This document shows positions 33,192-45,833 of a stretch of DNA of 64,000 bases, piece by piece. Each line of letters opens with the position of its first letter. Position 1 is the stretch's first letter. The position numbers and the translations under genes were made by a program. The notes under the pieces are model-generated. The model did not search any database, was not told the DNA's origin, and saw only the letters and a program-made list of their open reading frames with translations. The stretch comes from Cyprinodon diabolis (lineage: Eukaryota; Chordata; Actinopteri; Cyprinodontiformes; Cyprinodontidae). The stretch covers positions 26,962,109-27,026,108 of the forward strand of contig CM060072.1 of the NCBI GenBank assembly GCA_030533445.1, written 5' to 3'.

Positions 33192-36100
33192 CTAAAGCGA
33201 AAGTCCAATCAGAGTCTTTGGAGACATGAAGTACATTTCTAGCAACTATTTTGAGCACCAGAGATGGAGGTGGAAGATATCAATAGTCTTGTACGTTCAC
33301 TCTCAATCAGAGAACAGAGCACTGTGGCGATCATGTGCTACCGCCTGACTAGATGGATTCATCATCTTCCATAAACTCAATAACAAAATTTCCTGTCCCC
33401 GGGGCCAGAGCCAATTAAAATGTAACCTGGTTAAAGTGTTTCATGCTTGGCTGGGCTGAAAACAAACTGTCTCAAACATGAATTATCCCTGGTCTCCACA
33501 TTGCTAACACTGCCACAGGACAATTAAAGCGGTTGCCTTAGTTGCTCCCCCGAGAAGCAGTAGGGAGCTTGAAGCAGCTTAGAGGAACAGCTCAGAGTTA
33601 AAGATTCACTAATTATTGCAATTGATTTCTTAGATTTCTTTTCTCTTCTTACACCAGACTTTACCCATTTAATCTCTGCATAACTTTCTTATAAAAACCT
33701 CCAAGGCTTATGCTGATGATAAAGCATGTTTTAATCCGGCCTGCAACCTACGTTTATTTTGCGAATGGAAATTGGTTGCCTAATTTTTCCCATCCCATTT
33801 ATGATTAATTGAATGGTAAAAATTCCTTGAAAGGAGATTACTTCTTAATTTAAACCAGGAAAACTTTCTAGCCTGAGGAGTTCTAGATTGCAAAAATTGA
33901 CAAACCCAGAAGGTTTTTTCATTTGAAATGCAAAATATAAACATGTTTTAGTAGAGTTATGGCTGAAATACATCTCTAAGTGGGTTGTTCTCTCTATAAA
34001 TATTTTAGAGTCTGTACACTCAAATGAACAAATATTTCATTATCAAATTAGTCGAATAATAAGGGATCGAATAATTGTTTTAGTACTGATTATAATAGTG
34101 AGTCCTTTTGGCAGGATTCCTGACACCATCAGGATTCAAACCTAAGACTCTTTATCAAAGGTGCTGAATTGGATCAGGAAAATCATAGAAAAAACAAAGA
34201 AAAAAACAACTATCTCAAATCAAACGTTTAAATCATGGAATTAGACTTCAAATTTGAAAATCAAGTATTAATTTCTGTAATTTGACAATCCATTTCTAAA
34301 TCATATTTTTAAACAGATTTTTAAAAACCACAATTTATAAATCTACTGACATTTCCACATCACACATTTAAAAAGTTAATTCCTTTTTCCATTTCTATTA
34401 TATTTTTTTCTCCTTGCACTTTGAAATTGTAATTAGTGTTTAAGTTACCCGACAACAGCTTATTAACAGGTTGGTTACAGCAGATTAGCAGCTCCTCTTA
34501 ATGGTTTAGCACCAGTTTGATTCCCATCTGTTTACGGCTCAGTTTCAGCCTGTTAACAGCTTTAGCTTCCCTTCCTAAACATTTCATTAACTGCTTATTA
34601 ACAGTTTGTTAACAGCTTATTAACAAGGGTCACCAAAGCTTAATGAGAAAGGAAAACTATTCAGAGAATTCACAGCGAGCAATTAATGAATGAAGAGGGG
34701 AAAAGTGACTCTCTTAGTCCTCTGTACACAACAGAAGGAGCCAATATTGTAATATCCTGCCCTGCTAAATTATTTAGAGAATTTAATACAGGACGATATC
34801 ACAGGAATTAATCTGATGTCAAAATTTTGGGGAAGGGGGGCACAGCAAACATGTTGGAGAGGCTGCTATGGTCAGGTGAGAGCAAAACAGAACTTTGTGA
34901 ATAGCATGCAAAATGCTGCATGCGGCTAAAAAAAGATAAAAGATTGTAAACATGATCTTCAGAGGTCACAGCTTTACGCTGAGGGATTGCTGTTCTGCTC
35001 AAAGTTAAGCTAAAAAAAAGATAAATCACTGAAGCAGCTGTAAATGAAAGTTTGGAAGATCATTCTTCTGCCTTTCCAAAAGTATGACCAATAAGTGCAG
35101 CCACTGTTGTCAACTCTGCAGGAAGAAAAGTCGCTGTTGGCTGTCCTAATAGTCATTAGATGACATCATCACCTGATTTGCACATTCAGTAATGCTTTGA
35201 TCCAGTCATAGGAGAGATGAACCAACATCGACAATACAGAAAATTACTTTAAAAAAATCTAAATATATTTATAACTATAAATTAACTCTTAAAAATTGTA
35301 TTTCATAATATTTCACCTGAACCAATAGTATATAAATCAATCTTATAACTAAAAGACAGTTAAAAGAGGCCGACACAGTAGATAAGAATGTGTATAAATT
35401 CAATGCAGTATGGGATGGAGTTTGAAATAAAATAAAAATTATTTTAAATATATATCCACATTTGATAAAAGTTTGACTAATCTGCATCTATCACACTAAA
35501 GTCCCAAAAACAAAGTTTGCAGTTTACTTGTTGCATAACTCAGATTTCCTTCCATCCTTTCACTACTGATCTACTAAACGCACTAAAGCCTTATCTAAAG
35601 AGGAAGCCTGATGGACTGCTGCCATAATCAAATGTCTTTATCAGCTCAGCGTGGGACGCTGCCTCTACGCATGAGCCTCTGATTGTTTGATATTTAAAAC
35701 GGAAATAAGTTACAGGGTTAAACAAAAAGAGGAAATGTTCTAAAATGTTCATAACATAATTATTTTAAACTGATATTCTAACAAGGTCAACAGTGTGTCC
35801 TGATGTTTTAAGGTTTTTCAACCGTCCTGATAGCAAAAAAAAATTTTCATTTAATCATTAAAAAAAAACAACAAGAATCTGGGTCAAGGTGCATTCACAC
35901 ACGCTCTGGTTCTTCAAGAAAAAAACTATTATAAAAAAGACACAAAATAAAGAACATTTTCAAATAAAGAACATTATCCAATGAACACGAAAAGCCTTTA
36001 AAAGTTTGAAAAAGTGTGTATTCAAGAAAAATACAAACATGGAGTCAAATCAAATTAGCTGAAATCCCTTTTTCCCCCAATAATCAGTTTAACAGCAAAA

Positions 36101-37010
36101 AAAAAAAAAAAAGAAAAACAGATGCACTCAAAACTTGATAGTTTTCTCCTTTTTAATCAATATGGAACCTGCTAAATAGATAAAACTATAAACACATTTA
36201 ACTTTACATAACGTACATTTAACCTTTACTCTAAGCTCTCTAAACATGATCAATAATGCTTTTCTTCCTTTCTCAAGATCCTTTGCTACTTTTAAGGTTA
36301 AAATCAATTACAAGTGTAAGACAAAAAAAAAGAGAAATTTGAGAAATACTTGAACTTAAACCCATTTGGAGATGTTTGCATACGAGGCACATCTTTTCTT
36401 CCAACAACAAAACAAAAAGCATAAAAATTTTACACAACATAAAAAGATTTCATGTGTCCTGGTTTAATCTGTGCAGATTGGACCCACCTGCTTCAGTACC
36501 TGGGCAGAACAAATACATGACAGAGATGACTTGTTGACTCCAGATCTCCTCCTTTTTTTTTTTTTTTTTTTAAACTAAACTGTATTTTAAGAGACTTTCA
36601 TGTTAAACTGATCTGAATTGTTTTGATCTAAAAATGATCCTGACGCAGAATTTGCCTGGAGGTCTTAATAACTGTGAAAAATAAACATTGTTTAACACTA
36701 GAAATGTTGCATCATGATCGATCTTTTCCAAGAGGGGGACACATTAACCTCCTTAATGAAAAACAACCAATAAAACTCCTAAAAACCAAATAAATGTTCT
36801 TTGAACTCTTAAAAGTCCAACCAATAAAAATCATTTAGTAAAAACACAAAAAGTGAAGAAGCTCTCTTGTATCTTCAGGTTATGGAGCAATTTAAATAAG
36901 AACTAAAAGACGTCATCGAATATACAGAGAAACTTTGCGTCTTCCACTTTCTATGTGAACCAACAGTAGTGTTTGCCATGAGACAATAATGCAGGTCAGC
37001 CTGGATGTCT
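33192..37010. other. Spacer between trpc2 5' end and rb1 3' end
   Basis: No coding sequence recognised. It should contain the trpc2 promoter/5' UTR and the rb1 3' UTR. A minus-strand ATTAAA hexamer at 36152-36157 could end rb1. 34440-34640 is a cluster of degenerate GTTAACAGCTTATTAACAG words. Poly-A/T runs occur at 36090-36115 and 36550-36575. Confidence 0.5.
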
Positions 37011-40000
37011 CTATTGTGACTCGTCCCTCGTTTCGGGGTCCTCCTTCTTCTGCTCATTCATGCGACTCCATGTGGAGCCTGGGGAAACAAGATCACACTT
37101 TGTAAACAAACACCAAACAGAGCAAAGGACTGCGGTGGCAATTACAAGGCTTTAAAGGTGAAAAGCAGAACTGGAAACTGTTGGGAATTTTCACTCACTC
37201 ATCTCCGTTAGTTTCTGTATCAGGGTGGAATCTCCTCCAGGTTTGCTGCATGGAAACAGAGAAGCTCGATTGAAATACAATGATGAGCTGCAGCGATGGT
37301 TTGTCTTTCATGCTCCGGAAAAAAAATTATTCAACCTCATAGACTGACTAGTTTGTTCGTTTTTAAAACATGGGAGAGAGTGTTTGGCTGACAGCTGAAG
37401 GTGTTTGACCAACCTGCTGTCGGCTTCGTCCTGCCCGTCCACGTCGAACCGCAGCTTCTTCAGAGGCTTCAGAGTGGCTCCCGGATCCATCATTCTCTTG
37501 TTGGAGCGCTCGCTGCTGTTTACCATCTGGTTGATCTTCTGGAAGCGATTTGACACCTGCAGGTGAGGAAAAGGACTACATGGGAGCAGGAAACTCAACT
37601 GATGTGTCCTCTAGAGGTCAGAACGGAGGGACGGCCATCAGAGCGACAGAACCCTCACCAACAGGCAGAGGCCCCCAGTGCAGGGTTCCTACAGCATAAG
37701 GCAAGTTAAATTCCAGACTTCCTAAGACTTTTTAATGCCACTAGAAATAAAAAGTTAAGACCAACTTCATAATAAATGAAAGAAACTGAGTAGCGATAAA
37801 TTTACCCAAATTATTCAGGGTTTCCGCGGGTCATTAAAAAACATTTTTGTCAGATATATTATATATTGCGATATATTTGCACAGAACTGCTTTCGGTTGA
37901 TTGTAAAACTTTATGTCCGGGCAAAAAACTTGATGAGGATAAAAAGCTAGAGAATGGGAAAATACTAATTTCAACAAAAGTGGCTAAAAAACGAGGAATT
38001 CAGGACATGGCTGCAGCCTGTCGTTGGTAAATAGGACAAAGGATTTTGCTGTGTATATACATGGGTACTTGTTGATGGCATTCAATTGATTTCTAAGAGC
38101 ATTTAAAAGCATTAAATTAGAGTTACTCATTCTTGTATAAACCCTGTTATCATTTTAACATTAACCATCTGGCCCAGTAGAAATGTTTAAAAAGTTGAAA
38201 AACTTTCCGTAAAGGAAGAAAGCTAAAATCACATAAATAACAGATCTATATACATATATGTATATATATTTTTAGCATTTACGGCACAAGAGGCTCGTTT
38301 TTTTGGACAGTAGGCTGACAGGAAAGGGGGGATGTTGAGGACTAAGGCCTTCGTTTTTGGGTCGTGCGGGCTAACCACTGCGTCACCTCTGCGCACAGAT
38401 CTATTTTTGACAAGAACTGAACTGAATTCACAAACTTTATTTTTGATCCCTACTCAAAGTCCATAAAAGCTCTGCTTTCATTGTAGGCGAACCGCCAAAC
38501 ACTATCCAGAGGTTTGGTGCTACTGGTTTGTTGATGTGGGAGACGCTGTGGAGGAACAGGATGGAGAATTGCCTGCTGCTTCTCCATAACTTGGTTTTCA
38601 CGCTTTGCATGTGTGACTCCACTGCCTTGATTCCCATCGCGCCAAGCTTGAGTGACTCCGTGCCTCATCTACATTCCCTGGTTCTGTTTTTAGTCATGCA
38701 GGAAACTCTAGACAATTTTCATTGAATTTACACTTCCCCACATTGTCCAGATAGAAAGATAGTGGCGCATCACAGCATCGTTTTAATGTAAAAACATTAT
38801 TGTACCTTATTTTAATGTTTGATATGGATTAAAAAAATAAAATCCTATTTTTCTTTTTTCCCAGCGTTTTATTGTCATTACACTGTTACAAGTACAGCGC
38901 AACGAAATTACATTCTCTGCATTGCCTTGGGGAGCAGAGGGCTGCCACTGTGCTGCGCCCGGGGCGCAGGTTCACGGTCTTCCCTCAGGGCAGTCTGTGG
39001 GAGTGAGTTTCAAACTCACAACCTCAGGATTCCAAGCTCTATGCCTTAATCACTGGGCCGCCACGCCCCTCACATTTATGATGTGGTAATGTTTTTAAGA
39101 CCTATGAAAGACTGATTTAAGACATCTTAATACCAATTAAGGCCTTAATTTTACATTGAAGAATTAAATGTCTTTTAAGACTTTTTAAGGATCCGTGTCC
39201 TTCTGATGTAGTTAACTGAACTTTAATACTCTTTCTATAACTAGAATCCAAACGGGACGTACTGTATGTAAGTGACTTACTTTAAAAATGCCTTAAAATG
39301 ACACTTATTGTTTATAGAAGCTTTAAAAATAAACAGATTTGATATAAATTTAAGATGGTCTTTTAGAAATGTAACTTACTTTAAATAACGTCTTAATAAT
39401 GTTTAAATAAATACTTTGCATGTTTAAGTCTTTCATTCGGTCATTATTCATTATTCTATTTCCCTTCACTGTGCTTGTTTATCTCATACATCTTAAAGTA
39501 GTAGTAGTACCGTAGTAGTAGTATTATAAAAGTAGTAGTAGTATAAAATGCAAAAAAGGAAATAAAAATCTTGTTTTGATTAACATTTTTGTTCCAAGGT
39601 TAAATTATGAATTTCATAATTATTAAGGATTAACTATTTACAGTGTTCTTTGCTTGTAATGATATTGGAACAAAATTAATTTCATACAATACTGTCAAAC
39701 TAATGTGGAGAAGAAAACTGCTACTTACCCCGAATGATTCCCCGATGGACACCAGCATTCTGTAAAGCCAGAATAAAGAAATGTATTTGATTTTATAAAG
39801 AAACAAAACGGGTGAATGTACTCATTGTTTTATTTAAAATCATCAGAAGCTGAGTCATGGCTGACCTAGAGCGAGGGGTCATAGGGATCGGCGACATGTG
39901 GCGGCTTTTTAAAGGAGAGATGTAGATATTGTTGCTCCCAGGCACACGCAGGGGAGAGCTGGGGATCTTGTAAGGGCTGCAGGGTATTTGAGGGATGGGA

Positions 40001-43000
40001 GAGATAGGAGGCGGCTAGAACAGCAGAAGGACATCTGATGAGCTCAGAGTTTAAAGAAAAATGTCCAAAACTTCATTATTACTGGGACTTAAGATATTTC
40101 ACCCTGGTTGACGCATGTTGCAGGATATTTGTTTTCAACTTCTGCATGAACACTTGGTTGTAGAAGACAATGATGGAGTCGTAGTGGCCTTCAGTGATCA
40201 GCACATTCTTAAAGGTCTGCAGGATTGAGAGAAACAGCATGGGATTGAAAGTGCTGAACTTTGAAATGAAACCATTTTCCATGAGTGATGCTTCACCTCC
40301 TGGTTGGTGTTGGGCATGTTCTTGTAAGCTGAGACAATGGACTTGAAGCGCAGATCGACACCCTTCACTTTGCATATGGCATACATGGCTGACATCATCA
40401 GCTAGCAAAGTCAGAAACAAACACAACACAATAAATCCGTACAACGGGGTTATGAGAGGGAAATGAATAATGGTAACTCTAAAGGTGCCTGACTACCTGG
40501 TCCAGGTGGCGGTCCCTCATCAGCTCATACTCGTTTTGTAACGTGTACTGGAATAGGGTCCATATTATAGGCTCCAGCTCAGGGTGAGAGGACAGCAGAG
40601 AGGAGCAGAGTGTCTTTAGCCTTGTATAGGCCAGGCGGTACACTGCAAGATAAACGTAACAGGTACAGAGTTTATCACAAACATTCCTCTGGTTTGAACT
40701 TTTCACATGAAGCTCAGCATTACTGAGTACAATCATCAGGTTTCTCTGAAAATATTTAGTTTTTCAGAATCAACATTTTCTACCGGTTACTTTACTACAA
40801 AATATTCCCACAGACGTACACCATCAACTGGAAACAATATCTGTTTATTTGCAAACACAAAAAAGTAATTTCTAAAATAAATTATTTCAACTCCATGTTG
40901 CTGAAAGGGCTGCACCTCAACCTTAAGAGGAAAAACCAAACTTAAGACTAAAACATTTTATTGATATGAGAACCACAGGTGAGTGTAACTTAACTGGAAC
41001 CAAAGTGGGGGTGGCAAGATGGTTTTTACAATCATTGTGATGTTTACCATTTATAATTAATGTACCATAAAATAAGTATAAATTTATTAATGACATGAAT
41101 CAAATATGAATTATACCAATAAATTGTGAACTGCACTCAAAACTTAAGTTTCCCAGTAAATACATTTAGAACAATCAATTAAGAAAAAGAAATACATTTT
41201 AAGTGATAATAAAAGCAGTAATACCAAAAAAAAAAACAACTATGAAAAATAAAAAAAAAAATTGGAAAATAAACTCTGTATGCATAAACAAATTAGGGCT
41301 CCAACTAACGGTTATTTTGCAAATCGATTAATCTGACGATTATTTTTTTCAATTAATGGTTTACTAATCGGATAGCCAAAGGTTCATTAAAGAAGACTTT
41401 TTACAAAATAAAACCAGGTGAGACTGAAACTTTTCCACTTGAGGAGTTCTGGACAGAGAGCATTGACAAAAAATATTATTTAATTTTTATCTTAAATGTA
41501 AATTCTTTTATATATTTTTTATAATTTTGATTTAATTGCTGCTTTAAGAGGGTCACTAGAGGCATGTTTTAGAGTCTCTGCTCCAGTTAACAGTTAATCG
41601 ATAACTACATTAGTTCACAAGTGATTCAGTAATGGATTAAACACAAGTACACTGATTAACTGATTCAGCCCTAAAACAAAGTTCTCAGCAATGACACAAA
41701 GTAAAAAGCAATTGTCAAAAAATCCTAGATAGGAAATCAACTAGGGCTGCACAGTGATGCAGTGGGTAGCGCTGATGCCTTGCATCAAGAAGGTTCTGGG
41801 TTCAATTCCCGGCCCGGGGTCTTTCTGCATGGAATTTGCATGTTCTCCCTGAGCATGCATGGGTTCTCTCCGGGTACTCCGCCTTCCTCCCACAGTCCAA
41901 AAACATGACTGTTAGGTTAATCAGCTTCTCTAAACTGTCCATAAGTGTGAGTATGCATGGTTGTGTGTCTCTGTGTTTCCCTACTACTACTACAAAGCTT
42001 TACATATTGATCAGAATACTGGGGTGAAATGATCCAATGAAAATGCAGCCGTCTCACATAGGCTTTCAGGCCATCCACGGACATTAACATCCCGACAGGA
42101 GCATCTAATAAGAGGGGTTAAAGACAATGTCCAAAAAGTAGAAAAGCCAAATTGGAGCAACTGTTTCTCGTGACATCATCAAAATTTGAGAAATGGCAAA
42201 CTTACTCTCTTTTGATTAGGTGTGAGTAATAAGAATTTAAAATCCTCCTTCTCACATAAAAAGCCTTAAATGGCCAAGCTCCATCTTATATCAGAGATCT
42301 GATTGTTCTTTATGTTCCTAACAGAGCTTCGCTCTCAATCTGCAGGTTTACTAGTGCTTCCTAGAATTTACAGAAGTACAGTCATGGCCAAAAGTTTTGA
42401 GAATGATTCAAATGTTAATAATTACAAAGCCTACTGCTTCAGTTTTTATAACGGCAAATTGCATATGCTCCAGAATGTTATAAAGAGTGATCAGCATAAC
42501 AGCAATTAATTGCAAAGTCAATATTTGCCTAGAAAATCAACTTTATGCCCTAAAATACTTTCAACATCATTGCAGCCTGCCTTAAAAGGACCAGCTAACA
42601 TGGTTTCAGTGATTGCTCCATTAACACAGGTGTGGGTGGTGATGAGGACAGGGCTGGAGATCAATCTATCATGATTAAGTAAGAATGAAACCACTGGACA
42701 CTTTAAAAAGAGGCTGGTGCTTGGCATCATTGTTTCTCATCTGTCAACCATGGTTATCTCTAAAGAAACAACTGAAGTCATCATTGCACTGCACAAAAAT
42801 GACCCAACAGGAAAGAGAATCACAGCTAGAATATCAATATCAGTAACTCTTAGGAAAGAATTGAAAAATGTTTGACTGAGGTGGAGCTATTTAGCCAGAA
42901 GATTGATTATAAATTTCAGTTTGTCAGTTTGTAATTTTATCTTACGCTAAGTTCAGACCTAACGTGCTTTGGGCAGCAGAAGTGGTCGCTTTACCTGCAA

Positions 43001-45129
43001 AATCTATGGTAGATGCGCTTCAAGGCGCAACAAATGGTCCTGCAGCACGTCTAGAGCAGCAGGAGCGACACACCTTGATGCATCACAGCAGCGCCTTATG
43101 AGCAAATTAAATTTTTGCTGCTAGACGCATCACATCAACCAATCAGAGAAGATGATCTGGGTGCTGGCATGGAGACAGACACAGCACTGCTGATGCAGAG
43201 CGCTATGATCACTTCCCTTTACAAACTTACTCACTTTATTAACGCCTAAAAAAACCTTAAAATTTGGAAAACTGTCCAACTTACCTGAAAAACCCTAACA
43301 TCTACTTCCAGCCGCCACAAACAGTAGGGAAACCCCACAAGAGGCGACCGGGCCTGAGGCTGCTGCTGCTGGGGATTCCCAATGACCGCACACTGCTGGT
43401 ATGTGGGGGTCTGAGCGGCTCAGACAGAGGAACAATATTCTGGATGGTAATCTGGATTAACTGACTGCACAGAGGATGTTTTCAGTTGGACTTTCTCATT
43501 TAAAACTACTTTTTACCCAATGATCACAGCAAATATCGCAAAGCTGCTCTCTCCCATTGAACATAGGAGCAGCAGAAATGCCAAACGCATCTGGACACAC
43601 TTTACTGGACATCTGACAATGTGGACAAGCATCAGAAAAGAAGCAGCAGAAGCTTTTTTGCTGCGTGAACGTAGCAGTAGTTTGGACAGACATATCATCA
43701 ATGAGCAGCAATATCAGGAAGTTCTACAAAGTACTGACTGGGGTAAGCTGGTTATATATGGATACCACACTTTTAAGACTGTTTAAAAAATAAAAATTGC
43801 ATTTAAGTTTATATATAGGGATGCACGATATTGGGATTTTGGCCGATATCCGATATGCCGATATTTTAAAACTCATGTAGCCGATAACCGATATCGATAC
43901 CGATGTTAAAGCTGGACAAAAATAAGTAGTCATTGAAAATAGCAGTTTTGTTATCCATTTCTGACACTTTGAAAAATAATATACTCAAATATATTTTCAT
44001 ATGCTGATATCAAATTGATTTTTAAAAACGCGGTATCAATCTATTTTACTATCAAAATCTCATGAAATTTCATTATTCTGTTACAAACTCTCGTGATATT
44101 TTGCAAATTCTTGTGAGATTTTGTTAGTAAAATAGATCGATACCGTGTCAATATATCAACATATAAAAATATGGCAAATTTTCGTGAACTTTCGGGGGAT
44201 TTCGTAGCATAACGATGACATATAGCAATATTTCATTAGTAAAAGAGATTGATATGGTGTTTTTAAATGGCAATATATCAGCATATGAAGATATTGTGAT
44301 ATTTTAATGTATCAATATGTTTTCCCTCGTCTTTAGAAGTTTTTAAGTCTGTAAAAAAGAAGTTTTTGGGGAAGAAGAAGAAGTATTATTATTTTCTTTA
44401 TTTTTAGACTTCAGAAACTCAGAAGCTGATCAAATATCGGGTTAAATATCGGTGGGGTGGCTGATGTCCGATATTCAGTTTTAAGGCCGATACAGGCCGA
44501 TACCCATAGGGGGCCGATTATATCGTGCATCCCTATTTATATACACATATTTATTTAATATTTTAAAACCTTTTATTTTAGAGGGAACAGATCCTTCACT
44601 CATATCTGTGATATGTAAAAACTTTCTAAGGAAGGAGAGTAGAGAAGCACCACAGTATACATCTTACATTTTTTGTAGAAAAGACTGAGCGAGTTGGACT
44701 TCGGCTGCCTTGGAGCTTGGCAGGGAGCCTGGGGGACGGACTGAGAGGCAGCGGGCTGCTGAGAGGGTGTGGCCGGGGATTCAGGGGGCAAAACCCGCAA
44801 GCCTGGGCGTGTTGGGGAGAGGTATCTGGAAATCACAACACAGGGAGCGGAAGGATGAATCAGTCCAATTACTGACAAAGGGTAGAAAACGTTCCTCTTA
44901 CCAGAAAACAAGCTAAGAAGAGATACATGATGATGCACTGAATGTTTGGCAGACTAAGATTTGATTTCGGTTTAACTGTATCTGAGCACCAGCTTGTTTG
45001 ATCAATAACTTACAGGTCAGCGGCCGTGTGGTTGTGCTGCAGCGGCTGGTTCAGGCTTGCTGTGGTCTCAACTGGCTCCCCTGCTGAGCTTGCATGCTCC
45101 TGCTTCAGCAGCTCATATAGAGGTGAGCC
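37011..45129 (-). CDS. rb1: Retinoblastoma protein RB1, C-terminal half (equivalent of human exons 18-27)
   Basis: Nuclear pocket protein that restrains E2F and G1/S entry. Coding exons (minus): 45129-45014, 44825-44668, 40642-40497, 40401-40297, 40216-40103, 40014-39866, 39759-39729, 37556-37414, 37245-37199, 37078-37011 (stop TAG 37013-37011); 358 codons plus stop. Pocket B is intact: [67 protein letters not shown]. The C domain has Ser-Pro CDK sites ([32 protein letters not shown]), [14 protein letters not shown] and the cyclin-docking/[12 protein letters not shown]. The position matching human S811-P reads KSR, not KSP. Exon lengths 146, 105, 114, 31 and 143 equal those I recall for mammalian exons 20-22, 24 and 25. 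The upstream exons (1-17) are not in the window. Confidence 0.96.
37816..38146 (+). mobile_element. MITE with CAGGGTTT ends, copy 2
   Basis: CAGGGTTTCCGCGGGTCATT to GTATAAACCCTG. Flanks TTATT (37811-37815) and TTATC (38147-38151) fit a 5-bp duplication with one change. The body is colinear with 7639-7994 (AAAGTGGCTAAAAAACGAGG, GGGTACTTGTTGATGGCATT). In an rb1 intron. Confidence 0.75.
38870..39072 (-). repeat. tRNA-derived SINE, family A-related, minus strand
   Basis: The complement reads GTGGCGGCCCAGTGATTAAG (A box) and GAGGTTGTGAGTTTGAAACT (B box), then a body with GGCAGCCCTCTGCTCCCCAA and a tail ending in GACAATAAAACGC. Same tRNA-like head as 22334 but a different tail. In an rb1 intron. 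Confidence 0.75.
39497..39548. repeat. (AGT)n-type microsatellite
   Basis: Interrupted AGTAGTAGT units in an rb1 intron. Confidence 0.85.
41294..41673. mobile_element. hAT-type MITE with 8-bp TSD
   Basis: Ends TAGGGCTCCAACTAACGG and (complement) TAGGGCTGAATCAGTTAATC. Flanks AAACAAAT (41286-41293) and AAACAAAG (41674-41681). Related, rearranged copies at 46500-47055. Confidence 0.8.
41744..41985 (+). repeat. tRNA-derived SINE, family B
   Basis: GGGCTGCACAGTGATGCAGT, A box TGCAGTGGGTAGC, B box GGGTTCAATTCCCGGCCC, body TGCATGTTCTCCCTGAGCAT and CCTCCCACAGTCCAAAAACA. A very common fish repeat; plus strand, antisense to rb1. Confidence 0.8.
42377..42850 (+). mobile_element. 5' end of another Tc1-like family, truncated
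   Basis: Starts at TA with CAGTCATGGCCAAAAGTTTT and GAGAATGATTCAAATGTTAA, the left terminus of a distinct fish Tc1 family. It continues through the leader and a short transposase start (ATGGTTATCTCTAAAGAAAC; CATTGCACTGCACAAAAATG), then stops. No right terminus found. Confidence 0.75.
42945..43677. mobile_element. Nonautonomous DNA element with CTAAGTTCAGACC ends
   Basis: Left CGCTAAGTTCAGACCTAACG and right (complement) CTACGTTCACGCAGCAAAA are imperfect inverted termini rich in GCAGC words. Internal short ORFs have no recognisable domain. A related end is at 619-745. Superfamily uncertain (possibly Harbinger-like). Confidence 0.5.
43816..44535. mobile_element. 720-bp hAT-type MITE with exact 8-bp TSD
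   Basis: Ends TAGGGATGCACGATATTGGG and (complement) TAGGGATGCACGATATAATC. The flanks are identical TTTATATA (43808-43815 and 44536-44543). The interior contains repeated GATATC/CGATAT words and several near-copies of TTAGTAAAATAGATCGATAC-type sequence. No ORF of note. Confidence 0.9.
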
Positions 45130-45713
45130 CTGCAAAGACAAGATTCAGCACAATGTCTGTCAAACAACCTTGCATTAAATAAATAAATAAAACTTACACC
45201 AGTGCTTTCAAAGAGGAAAGTGAACATTACATGGCTCTAAAGATTTTTAATGGAATGTGACATGTTATCTGCATACTCGCCATTACTGCTGTCTGTATTT
45301 TATGATGTCGAACTATAAATCTTTGTTACAAGAAAATCGTGCCATGAGGAAACTTTTGGTTCATGCTTGTACAAAATAACCATCGTCCAAGAAGTAAAAC
45401 CTTAAATGATCTAAAGGGTGTTATCAAAAACACCTTGGGTATTATTCTGGGCTGCTATTTATCAAAGAAGCTGTTGAAGTTAGTCATTGCTAATAAATGT
45501 GGAATGTGGAAAGTACATGGCATAACAACCTCCCCACCATGATGCAGATGCAACTGTGGTTTTTAGTGAAAAAAGGCTCACATTTTCCGTGACAAAACAA
45601 CAGTGTACCCATGATTTAAAGGTTCAGCTCCTTTCATCTTGGTCGGAGTTCAAGTTCAAAGGAATAGAGAAACATATTCACTAAGAACAGAAACATTAGG
45701 GCTGCTTCACAAT

Positions 45714-45717
<4 letters not shown>

Positions 45718-45779
<62 letters not shown>

Positions 45780-45782
45780 TAT
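45718..45782. repeat. (AT)n microsatellite
   Basis: About 28 uninterrupted AT units in rb1 intron 17 near exon 18. Confidence 0.95.
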
Positions 45783-45833
45783 AAAAGGGCTACTACTAGC
45801 CATCATTTAGCTAATCTATTAATCTGTTTATTA

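Larger units (their letters stand above)
40643..44667. other. rb1 intron 19 (4.0 kb), transposon-rich
   Basis: Holds, in order, the hAT MITE 41294-41673, SINE B 41744-41985, a Tc1-like 5' fragment 42377-42850, a CTAAGTTCAGACC element 42945-43677 and the 720-bp MITE 43816-44535. No host gene inside. Confidence 0.7.
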
